DNA of 50,759 nt, from positions 84,297 through 135,055 of the forward strand of contig NW_019775461.1 of assembly GCF_001039355.2 (NCBI RefSeq). The letters are read 5' to 3'. The position numbers and the translations under genes were made by a program. Positions 12,985 to 23,300 of the stretch are shown here, in pieces (position 1 is the stretch's first letter; each line of letters starts with the position of its first letter). Under the pieces are notes generated by a model. It saw only the letters and a program-made list of their open reading frames with translations, was not told where the DNA came from and made no database searches. The DNA is from Lingula anatina. Its lineage: Eukaryota > Brachiopoda > Lingulata > Lingulida > Lingulidae.

Positions 12985-13130
12985 TTGGGGAACGCCGTAT
13001 TTGACTGAGTCTGCCGAAGTGCGCAGTATTCCGTCAGCGCTGGCTATTTAAAGGGTCAGAGAGCACATGTCCACGCGCCTGGGATTGGTCTTGGCACGAT
13101 TTTGCCCTCGTTGGTTCGAGATTTCCTAAT
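12985..13130 (-). promoter_or_regulatory. Promoter-like CpG-richer patch
   Basis: Read on the minus strand, a CCAAT motif (ATTGG near 13084 on plus) lies about 40 bp upstream of TTTAAATA (near 13046). This spacing resembles a CCAAT/TATA promoter. CpG density is higher than in the surroundings. No open frame follows convincingly, so this is only a hint. Confidence 0.2.
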
Positions 13131-13330
13131 CTCGCGTACTGTTCAGGTCAATTTTAGGGTCAAAGCATTTTCGAAATTAGTGATGAAATGACTAATTGGT
13201 TAAATTACTAAATTAACAGCACATTAACGAAAATGTTAATATCGAGATTTATCAGAACAACGAACACACGCCGGATGCTTACTTTAAGTTCAACATCAGT
13301 TTCAAATAAGGGATATTATGTCTTTGAACT

Positions 13331-13458
13331 GTGCACTCTCTCTTTCACTCTTGCTCTCTCTCTCTCTCTCACTCTCTCTCCCTCTCTCTCTCGCTCTCTC
13401 TCTCTGTCACTTTCTTTCTCTCTTTCTTCCAGACGTACACCCTGAGGGGGGGGGGGGG
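13331..13458. repeat. (CT)n array followed by a poly-G run
   Basis: A CT-rich array (13331-13427) is followed by a 13-base G run near 13446-13458. Confidence 0.9.
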
Positions 13459-14049
13459 CAGAGAGGTTTCTGGTTTGATTCTTTCTGTTTGTGCCGTAGC
13501 GTACACGGTATGTGGGCCTTCACAAGTGGACGTATTTGGATTTAAAAAACGTCCACTTTACCAATGAGGAAATCCACTTTTTTTAAATCAAAATTTACAT
13601 CTTGTCCTGATTTTAGGAGCGACAAATTAAGACAAACGAAAAACTGACTTTATAATGATAGTCCAAGTAACAGGTCCCCAAGACCACAGGTTTGTAGAAG
13701 TGAAAAATCAACAGCAATCAAATGCAATCAGATCCTTGCTAACGCATTTATTTAGGACCTTTGATTGTATTGTTATGCTATAGAAGGACATGGCATAAGC
13801 TTTAAGTATACCTTTCTGGTCAAAAGAAGATTGCTTTGAAAATTTTCCAGGATTTTTTAAAATAATTTATTTGGTTGAGATGTGAAGATACGCAGCTGCC
13901 TTGAAGAAGTTTTACAAGACAGTGATATCATCCACTAAAATTTCAAATTCAATTTCAAAACTTTAATAACTCCATCGGTCATTTACATATTTATGAGCGT
14001 TTACACACAAAATTGTAATAATAATAATAATTAATAATAATAATAACAG

Positions 14050-15663
14050 TTAAGTTTTTTCACTCTTCTTAATTTGCCAATATCTCCTGATGGCAATATT
14101 CGTCGTACAATTACTCAGCAATTCTTTGATCGTTTTATACATGCTATGGACTAGGGACGTCGCGTCCAAAGCGTGAGAATCGAAATGTAAAGCAAATGAC
14201 TTGGAGGGCACAATTTCACAAGCAGTGACGTTCGGTGCTGCCACATATCTCTTAGTGACATCAAAACCCGGTTCTTGCCGAGTCGGAATTATAGCTATGC
14301 GTGCGAGAATTCCCGTGATGTAGGCGTCCTCTATCGGCACCAATGGCACGCGCTTTGCAGTTTCGAATAACCTATTCACGACGTCCCCAGACATAAGGTA
14401 AGCTGGTCCTGCTAGATAACGCGGGAAATATGGATAAGGGAATACCTCACGAGAGACACCCCACCGACCCTCACGTAAGACCACGGGGATTTTATTATGC
14501 ATCCCCATGAGCACTTTTCGTGGAATTGTGCTCAGTAAAATAAAAAGCAACTTTTCAGGGAGAATGAGGACGTCGTCGTCTGCTTTCAAAACGAACTGCG
14601 CATGCGGACAGTGCTCGGTTGCCCAGCGGAGGATTGACAGAGACTTGAGGGTTAAATTTTGATACGATTCAGCAAAGTCGTATTGTATGACGTCATTATA
14701 CAGAGCCCCCTCTCTGGCTATTTCTTTGTCCAGAGGGTCGTCTACACTGCGACCGAAAATAAAGGCAAGGCGAACGCTTTCTGGAAGTCTTTCCCTCGCC
14801 CCCCAGGTTGTTCTTATCATGCGTCTGCGATCTATGTTCTGGTACGTAGACAAAATCACAATTAAAAGCATCACTTTGCCTTGACACAAGGCGGCGGGAG
14901 GCGACACCATTAAACTGAAATCTAGCTGATTTACGATGTAAGGTTTCTTCATTAGACGGTACTGTGGCTCGTCTGCTAAATTTGACAGATACAAGTTATA
15001 CTTAATTAATTCCGGGTCACTAACAGTGCTATTCTCTGTTTTCTCCCCCTCGGCCTGGATTTTCACTAAAGGTGCAGATTTCTCTGAATCAAGAGCACGA
15101 TCTCCAGTGAAGTTTCTCTCCCGGCGAAGACTGCCTTCCTGTAGCATCTTATTGTCTCTCTGACCACCAAGGCCTGTTCCTTGAATCCCATGAACTCTGT
15201 AAGAGCCGTTACGGAATCTTAAGTCGTCTATCGGTGCACCTTTAATGTTCTGCTTGAATTCATGTCCATTCCTGTTAATATCTTTCAAGACATTATTATG
15301 CTCCTTGATGCCGCCCGTGCCTCCTTGTCTGTTATTTGAAATATCACCGTTTACGAGTTCAAAATCCCGGAGAGGTCTGTTGTCATTGGATTTTGAGCTT
15401 ACACCTCGTCTGAATGCCTGGCCTTCCTTCTGTGTAACTGGCCGGGCATCTTTGGGCAGGTTTTTCAAGTGCCCTTCGCTGTGCCCCAGTACATCATCCA
15501 AAGTCTTTAGGAGCAACACGTCCCTTTGAGAGGCGTGGTTCGCAACCCTTGGGGAGAGATACTGCTTCAGCAACGTTCTACTAACGATGAGCGTTATACA
15601 CAGCCACGCAACAAGTCCCAACGCCAGCCATTTCATCAGCTGAGGCATGTTTATGTTGCCCAA
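14050..15663 (-). CDS. Beta-1,3-glycosyltransferase, GT31 (B3GALT/B3GNT-like)
   Basis: A single uninterrupted frame encodes 537 residues. It has the layout of a type II Golgi protein: a short cytosolic N-terminus, a membrane anchor at about 11-29, a long polar stem (about 35-255) and a C-terminal GT31 domain (about 260-515). Diagnostic motifs are R-T-T-W-G (284-288), the DxD metal/UDP-sugar site in L-K-A-D-D-D-V (359-365), the F-P-R-Y-L-A-G-P-A-Y block (413-422) and E-D-A-Y-I-T-G (445-451). Six N-glycosylation sequons are visible, for example at 184, 336 and 478. The family transfers galactose or N-acetylglucosamine in beta-1,3 linkage to glycans; donor and acceptor cannot be read from sequence. 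Intronless coding regions are common in this family. The stem is longer than usual. All catalytic motifs are present, so the gene looks functional. Confidence 0.95.
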   Translation of the reverse strand: MGNINMPQLMKWLALGLVAWLCITLIVSRTLLKQYLSPRVANHASQRDVLLLKTLDDVLGHSEGHLKNLPKDARPVTQKEGQAFRRGVSSKSNDNRPLRDFELVNGDISNNRQGGTGGIKEHNNVLKDINRNGHEFKQNIKGAPIDDLRFRNGSYRVHGIQGTGLGGQRDNKMLQEGSLRRERNFTGDRALDSEKSAPLVKIQAEGEKTENSTVSDPELIKYNLYLSNLADEPQYRLMKKPYIVNQLDFSLMVSPPAALCQGKVMLLIVILSTYQNIDRRRMIRTTWGARERLPESVRLAFIFGRSVDDPLDKEIAREGALYNDVIQYDFAESYQNLTLKSLSILRWATEHCPHAQFVLKADDDVLILPEKLLFILLSTIPRKVLMGMHNKIPVVLREGRWGVSREVFPYPYFPRYLAGPAYLMSGDVVNRLFETAKRVPLVPIEDAYITGILARIAIIPTRQEPGFDVTKRYVAAPNVTACEIVPSKSFALHFDSHALDATSLVHSMYKTIKELLSNCTTNIAIRRYWQIKKSEKT

Positions 15664-18225
15664 GTGCTAGGCGGTTGTCAACACCAAAGTAACTTCAAAA
15701 ATATAAATTAGCATAATTTTGGCTTCTAAACATCACTTGTCGGTGACTTGTCAACATAGCGAATTTTTAACCAAAGTAAACACACTCGTATACAGTACTA
15801 ACCGAGTTAACAGTCAATAAGGACATCCTATTGTCCTGGTATCTGCATTTCTTGTCTCATCCATTTGGTTTAAAGCACGAGGAAAAAATGCACAATCATT
15901 TGAAAATGGCTACCGCAAGTACTTTTATCTTGTTAATTGGGGTGGCAAATGCATAATTATTTAAAAACTATTCATACTACACATTTTATGCGTTCAACCA
16001 CCATCGTACATAAATGACCTGACCCAGCAAGGTCATGCTAGCGCATCATTCTGACCAAAATGTGTTATTAGTGTTATAGTCACCCAAAAATGCAAGTTCA
16101 ATGCGTGTAAAATTGGGCAAAAATTTGTCCAACAGTTTACACTTTATAGTACATTACTTAAGTGACGCCAGAACATGAGTTACTTGACGTTTCCTTTATA
16201 GAATTTAAGCTATTGGGAGTATACTTCAGATTTCAAAATAAAATGAATTTTTGCAATTGATGACTTTGAAATGCTATGTATGGAACTATACATAAAATAT
16301 AATTAACATTATGAGCTAATAAAAAAAAAAGGCTGGGATGTCCAAATATTGATTCATGGACGAAAAAGTTGAATATGTGACAGCACTGACAAGGCATTTA
16401 TAGGCCGAAGTGTTAGGGGTAAAATAATACTAATAATAATAAATGATTAAAGAAAAGAAAAGAAAAGAAAAAACGACCAGACATTTGCCAATTGTTACTT
16501 TCAATGCCCTTATTATGCCTCGTGTTTTAACAGGAAAGCGCGTCCCCACATTACTTTAATCGATGCGCGATATACGCTACTGAATAATCTTAATGGTCGT
16601 TAGTCCTTCTAATGCCAAAAGAGCGTGACAAGAATAAGGGGAAGTGAATCTACCGAATGAATCGTGCTGAAAAAAATAATAAAATAAAATTAATAAATAA
16701 AACAATAATAATAAAAATAAAGGCACGCAGTTCAAGTTAGACTTTAAGATAAATAAAATTCAATAAAAATGAACGATATTAATAAATAGATGACAGAACT
16801 AAGTAAATAATAATAATAATAATAATAATATTAATTTTGATTTCTGATATATATGCAATTTCTCTTTATCACCAAGGAATGCCATATCCAAAACCCCGTT
16901 TATTCTAGTTTCAGTATCTACATATAGTTTTTGAGTCACTCTCGTAAATAAACTAGTGTAAATTTCGCAGTTCGTTCGTGACAGTAAAAGAAGACATTTA
17001 GACCTTGGAATGGGTTCATGTTTAGGGTTTTAAGTCCTGACTTTCTCAACGATTTCAGATTATATATACCTAAGTACGTGATAAAGCAGGGGTTGCATAA
17101 TATCTCAGATTATTGTTATATAATTAATTTTATTTCATTATTATTTTTCTAATTATTTCATCATGAATTAACTGATTGAAATTCCCATAAAATTTCTATT
17201 TCTTTGCTATACATAGTAAGAACTTGCAGTCTGCCTTTGAAGCTGCTTATGTGTGGCTTTTGGGCATGGACGGGTGCTATCTAGTTGAAATGATCAAGCA
17301 AGGGGAGTGCTCCCCTTGTGGGAGGGGGGTTCAACGCACAGTAACCCCCGTCATACGAGACTCGTACCACTTTTTAACATGGTATGATCGTGAACCGCAC
17401 AAACGCGAGTGCACGCACACACTCTTCGTGTAATTTTTTAAAAGTAATACTGAAAAAATATTAAATCGGGACAATGCTGAGTTTATGATCCTTTATTCCA
17501 ACATAAATTTACTTAATAAATATGATTAAAATCATAAACGAGAACTTTCTATGAACGCATGAACACCCGTTGACTAAAAAGTTAAACGAATACCTAAATA
17601 CTGACAGACAACATTATTAATACATTTATCAGAAAGACAAGTATAGTGAGTCGAGGTAACTTAAAAATGAATGAGAGTATCGACAAAATGTTGTGCTTAG
17701 GAATAAATACTGGCACAGTATTTCCTGAGAGTTCTCGACTCGTTTCAGATCTATTCGTAGCAGGCTGGTATAGAGACTAAAAAGTTCGGTAGCTTAAATT
17801 TCCTCATGTAGTTCTGTTCTTTTTCCATCTTTAAGACAAATAATTTCACACTGGTGGATAATCCAGAGCAACACACGGAGTAAAAATAATCCAGTTGGAA
17901 GAGAAAGTTTATCTTCAGAGCTGCATGCGTATTGCCAAGTTGTGCATCTGGACGGGTAACGTCTATAGTCAATGCCGAAATTTGTGCGTTCGTTAAATCG
18001 TTCTGATCTTCACACAGTACAACTTTGAACATCAACTCTGCTCACTGAAGTAAACGTTTCAGCAGTCAAGCATAAATCAACCAAAGTCGAACAAAAATTG
18101 TGCAATTTTGAACTTTCAACTGTACCATATATAAAAAGAAACTGGCATAAACAAATCAATAAATAAAAACAGCAATCATAAAACGCCATCAATTTTAGCA
18201 TTCTGAGCTATTCCTCTTTACTTGA
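15664..18225. other. Intergenic region, no gene seen
   Basis: AT-rich DNA with short AAT/AAAT runs (for example 16436-16441, 16806-16830) and a short palindrome around GGGGAGTGCTCCCC (about 17304). Short open frames near 17224-17433 and 17751-18035 have no recognisable features or splice context. Confidence 0.6.
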
Positions 18226-18480
18226 TTAAGACTTGAGGGCGTTCTTGTCGCCTAAGTTCTTTGCGGCGCGCTTAAGCTTAGCCAATTTGTGCGGCGACGT
18301 TTTCCCATATGTTTTGGTAATCCAATAATAATAGTACGAATGGGATCCGAAGATGATGACGTTGATTAACACTGATGACCATATTACAGTCTGAAACAAA
18401 AAAAGGAAGAATGCAAAAGTCGCATTTAAATAGATCTAAGCCTTTATCAACAACAATGGCCCTATTCCAACCTGATGCAA

Positions 18481-18512
<32 letters not shown>

Positions 18513-19926
18513 AACATATTTTATGAAAAAAAATGCCGGTATGCTTCATCCCAATAATAACACTGTGTTATTATTGGGATGAAGCATACCGTCATTTCAC
18601 ACCAACAGAAGGTCTAATGGAGGCAAGCGACTTGAATGTACGTTGCTTTGCCTATAAAACATCCTTTCTCAACTATCACAATCGAACGTGACCCTCTCTC
18701 TCTCTCTAACGGAAATACACACACTTAAAAACAAAAAAGGGTGGGGTTTTAAAAATAATGATTTAAACTTTGCATACATCAGGTTAACAGATAACGAATT
18801 CCAGAAAACGCTGTGTAGGGAGTAGTTTCATTTTACTCGCAGTTTACTTGTAATTGGTAAGACGACCCTTGACATGGGGTTCGGGTCCCGCTGACGGGCT
18901 CCGAAAATAAATGGTCTTTTAGAGGGCGAGCGGTGCCACTTGAACTATGATTCAACTAGTCCAAATTCTGATTTCATGAGGGGACCATTGTTGTGGTTTA
19001 TTTTTCAGAAATCGAAGGGGGGGGGGTGAAGGGGTGAGGTTAAAATGGTAGAAAAAAGTATAGTGAAAATTGAAATTATTTCATTACAAAGATGGCCAGT
19101 TCCCATCACGGAAAAGAATAATCACTAAAGCCGAATTTACATTTTTTTAATATTTGTATACAATGTATTTTTATTTATAGCAGCCTGCAGTGAATAAACA
19201 ATGAACTACAGTCCGGAATAGATTTTTGCTGTGATATAATTATTATATGATTACGTTATATCTTTAGGCAACAGTAGACATTTCCACCAAAGGTAATTTT
19301 TTAAAATAAATCTGGGAAATGTGCCCCATCATTGCTACATGTTTCGTCTATATGCAAATACATGTACTAGTATATAATAATTAAAACGGCGAAGGCCTGA
19401 ATCATCACTTACATAAATGAGTTATACAACATCTCCATTTTACACCCTGCTACCATAACCCACATTCACTTCAATGTCTAAGTTGTCCTCCTGTTAAATA
19501 CAACTAGATCACACAAAGTGTTCGAACAAAATGTATAACAGGCCATAAACCCAAAAACGTGCACAATAAATGACTCAGCATGAACGTACTCGCTCAACTC
19601 GACCTCTTCCGTTCGCTAACCGCACGTTTACTTTGTTCTCTTTCTTGGACTTTATATCATCAATTTAAAAAAAAAAAAGATTAAAAAGGGCCTCCTATAC
19701 AACTTGATTGCTGTTTTCAAAGCTCTGAATGATACGATCTCAACGTCAGTGAAGTTGTGTGCTTTTCATAAGAACTGCCGGTAGCGTTTAATCGACCGTC
19801 AGAATCACTTACCCATTTTGAAACTGTTCTTTTTGGCGGACCAGCCATATCATTCCACATTCTCTTCTGTACAGTGGCACTTGGACGGATCAAAAGAGAC
19901 CCAACTTTCCTTAGCGCTGAATTCAT
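18226..19926 (-). CDS. Small single-pass protein, probably mitochondrial (2 exons)
   Basis: Exon 1 (19926-19813) and exon 2 (18390-18226) join in phase 0 across a gtaagt donor and a tttcag acceptor to give 92 residues. The N-terminus (M-N-S-A-L-R-K-V-G-S-L-L-I-R-P) is basic and amphipathic with no acidic residue, like a mitochondrial presequence. Exon 2 opens with a hydrophobic stretch (T-V-I-W-S-S-V-L-I-N-V-I-I-F-G), then aromatic residues and a strongly basic C-terminus rich in K. Size and layout resemble small accessory subunits of inner-membrane respiratory complexes, but I do not recognise the family. An ATG two codons downstream of the frame's TTG was chosen as start. The gene is head-to-head with the lectin receptor gene, 383 bp apart. 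Confidence 0.65.
18479..18512. repeat. (AAAT)n microsatellite in the intron
   Basis: About eight AAAT units. Confidence 0.9.
18537..18591. repeat. Perfect 27-bp-arm hairpin
   Basis: The arms 18537-18563 and 18565-18591 are exact reverse complements around a single central base. It lies in the intron of the small mitochondrial-type gene. The absence of a loop argues against a microRNA precursor; a foldback transposon remnant is likelier. Confidence 0.85.
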
Positions 19927-20309
19927 CTTCAAATCAAGGATTTACGCGAGAAAATGATCTCCCTTCCCACACACTACGAGGTCTCGTGCTTATTAAAGCC
20001 GGTTACTTATGTCATCACCTACTTCCCATGTAACATCTGCCCAAAGGCGAAAAACCCTACAGCTGAATATTTTATTTATGACTTCTTTATATAATTTTTA
20101 ACCAAACACATGAGTAACCTTTTCTTTTAAAGAATATTTTCATTCAACATTTTCAGTTTTACGACGGTATGAGGCCGAGGAGGGAGGGAGTTTGACTGAT
20201 GTAAGTGGGGTAATCAAGGTCAAGGTCGGCCTGTGAGTCGCTTCCCATGAAAGTTTATATCTCCGGAATTGTGACCATTTTTTGTTTGAATGACTGAGAA
20301 CTGTTCGTC
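19927..20309. promoter_or_regulatory. Divergent (bidirectional) promoter region
   Basis: These 383 bp separate the start codons of two divergent genes, so both promoters must lie here or overlap unless there are distant 5'UTR exons. A weak TTTATAT sits about 50 bp upstream of the lectin ATG. A nuclear-receptor-type element is entered separately. Confidence 0.5.
20214..20222 (+). promoter_or_regulatory. ERR/SF-1-type element TCAAGGTCA
   Basis: The exact extended half-site TCAAGGTCA is present, overlapped by a second AAGGTC. Estrogen-related receptors are known to bind this sequence and to drive mitochondrial genes in vertebrates and flies. Its position between these two genes makes a role possible. 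Chance occurrence of a 9-mer cannot be excluded. Confidence 0.3.
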
Positions 20310-23300
20310 ATGGGGTTGGGATTTAATTGTAGATTCCTTTTATTTTATATTCTGTACGCGCTAAGGTGCATCAAAGGTAAGAGATTCGTACATAAACACT
20401 AACTGAAATGTACAAACTCGAGAGAGTCCCGTTTCGAATGTTGTCAGTGTTGGTGTTCACTCATCAGTCATAGTCCTAGAATATGGTGCGGCAAGCCGAT
20501 TCCCCCAAATGCGCACATATTTGTATTTGTAATTTGTAATAGCCACAAACAAAATATTCAAGGTTATTTCTAGGGTATAATATCATTTTAACTGTACTTT
20601 CACATCCGTTTTACCCTCTGGAGTTACTAGTAAATTTTTATCAATCGTTATCAGACCTCCCAAGCTCAGAGGTACCAGAAGAGAAAACTGGAGTTTAAAC
20701 ATTCATTTTCTGTCTTAAATAAATCACAGACTTATAACTTCTTTACTGATGTGTCGAAGTTTTTCAGACGACTAACTAAGACCCCTGGAAATTGTCCAGT
20801 AATGAATATATGAAGGAATTAACCAACAACTTCAGTGACTATAGGCCTTGGTGTAATTAAAGCAGTGGGGTCATTGATAATAATAATCTCCAGACTAGAC
20901 TTACGGATTATGTCCTTGCACATGACAAGATTTTGATATTATGGTCTGGACGTCAAGCTGTCACCTGTGTCTGACACCGTGTACGTTCTCAGTCAGATAT
21001 GCTATATCTTTTTAAATGTTTACTTTTATTTCTTTCAGTTCACTGTGCAGCGGCAGTAGGTGATGGATTCAAAGTCTGTCCAAATACACTAACAGCCTAT
21101 TCCACGATAACAAAGAGCCACAATGCCAGGTAAATAATAATAACAATTAAAATAATTTTATTTCTTATAAAGCATCCTCCCATTTCATTGCACTTAACAT
21201 AGTGTAGTGCCAGATGCAGGTAGAACCGGCCAGGTAGCTCAGTAGGTAAGAGCACTCGCCCTGTAGGCGAGGGGTCCCGGGTTCGATTCCTGGTCTGGCT
21301 GGTGGTTTTTCTGCACTCACCCCAAATCGCTACAATATTATATACTATACAATTTGAATTTCTTTAAATACAGTCCCATACAGTATTAACAATAATTCAA
21401 TATTGATTTTAAAATAAACTTTGAAAGTAAAAAAAAACATATTCGTGATTTTTGAAGATGCTTCATTGCTTTCATTATTAAAGAGATTATAGTAATTATT
21501 GTGTGTTTTGGCAAAAAAAAGTTACCTAGGATAAACTATGATTTTCCATACTTACCAATGGTTAATGAATCCCCTCATGACTACATTTAAAGCTACTCCA
21601 TGCTTTTTTCCTAAAAAGTTCATTTTTTTATTTGGTTTTTATCTCTTAAGAGATTATTAAGTTCCATGTGGTCTGATGGCAAGCACAAATTCCTGAATAA
21701 TTGCAATAATCCCTGTTAAGGCAGTAAAATAACATTTTTAGATTTTTATGAGTTGCTTACAGTGTTTTTATTGTGAAATATGAATCTCATTTATAGAGTT
21801 ATTTTCCCTTTAATTTTGACTTTTTATTTTAAACAATTTCTAGGCATAAATAGTAAAAACTATGCATCAACAAACTTTCAAAAAATTTCTTTGTCAGGTG
21901 TTACCAGTTTGTTGATAAAGAAGTCATGTGGGACAAGGCCAGAGACATCTGTTCTGGAGCAGGTGGGAAATTAGCAGAAATATATGATCTTTCCACTGCA
22001 AAGTTCCTCAGGACTACATTGAACGGGATGACTTCGTGGGACAATGAAGGAGTTTGGATTGGAGGCAGAAAGAAGAGTGGAAAGTGGTATTGGGCCACAG
22101 GCAAGTGTTCAGTATATATTGTATATTGTATATGATATAATATATTATGATTTTTATGTTTAATGCAGTTCTATGTGCTACTCTCCCTTCCTTCTCTCCT
22201 AATCTCTGACTCACAAATTGGGACCCCACAAAACTATTAATGATTATAATGTTTAAACTTAAATTATTGGTATTATTTAGTACTAGTACTATGAGATTAA
22301 TGTTTTTGTTATTGTAATTGATATATATATGTTGGAATTTTTTTAATATAATAATTACTCTGATTTGGGATTCTTATATAAAATGTGCTTTTTCTCTGTT
22401 TCTGTTGATTTTTTTTTTTTTAGATATTTAATACTATAGATAGATAGATAGATAGATATGTTCTTTTTCATGTTATTAAGAGAAATATTATTTATCATAT
22501 TTGATATGTAGGAAGACCTATGGTATTCACAGATTGGGCACCAGGGGAGCCTGGTGGACTGGACTTCCCCTGTTTTGGTGGAGACTGTGTCTTAATGAGG
22601 AGAAGTGACCGCTGGAAGTGGTCAGAGTGCTTCTGTAAAACCTTCAACTATGTCTACAAGTTCATCTGTCAGTTTGGTAAGTATTTCAGTGTAGTTTAAT
22701 ATTCGGGATGATTTTTTTAAAATTTGTCCAGTTGTTTTAAACTAGAATAAGGGATGGATTTTTGATGAAATCTCACAAATTTTGGTATTTACTTCAATTC
22801 ACCTGAAGAAGGCATGGGGATAAAGCTGAAATGAAGTGACCTCGGTGTAGGATGTAAGCTTCAGTATGTGAAAGTCTGAAAAATATATTGACCCCCCTGT
22901 AGAATGTAGGAACCAGCATGAGATAAGGCTGGTATACAGTGTAGAACAGAGGCTGATATATACTAGTAGTCACCTATGTGAAGAGGCTGAAATGTATTGA
23001 CCTCCATGTGGCACTAAGGTTTATTATGAGATTTAATTATAATTTGTTTGATAATAAGTAAAAATGTTCATTAGGTCTGTAGTTGGATTATGAATGAAAA
23101 AAAAAAACATCCATACTGCATGGTATGAAAGTTTTTTGGATTGTTTTTGATAATTTTTCATTTATCTCTGATAATACTTTACCTAGCGGTGGATAAAAAC
23201 CCAGTGAAATGCTGAAAACTGACCAGTAGACATTTGCAATGAGCAGTTATGAAAAATTTTCTGGGCCAGAAGACATTTTGCTGAACCAAATTTTTTTCTT

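Larger units (their letters stand above)
8628..14049. other. Gene-poor intergenic region with microsatellites and one MITE
   Basis: No frame in this stretch looks like a real gene. It contains (AT)n and (ATT)n arrays, a long inverted-repeat element, two CT-rich arrays and a GC-richer patch near 13.0 kb, each entered separately. A weak ~100-bp diverged direct repeat sharing GCCGACATTTCCTTCTG lies at about 11685 and 11787. Confidence 0.6.

Noticed and set aside
17224-17433. 69-residue open frame with cysteines
   Set aside because: It has no signal peptide, splice sites or family resemblance, and it includes a local palindrome.
18537-18591. MicroRNA precursor
   Set aside because: The arms are perfectly paired with practically no loop, unlike a real precursor.
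21228-21301. Functional tRNA gene
   Set aside because: The cloverleaf is good, but U33 is missing and the anticodon register is ambiguous, so a SINE head or pseudogene is more likely.
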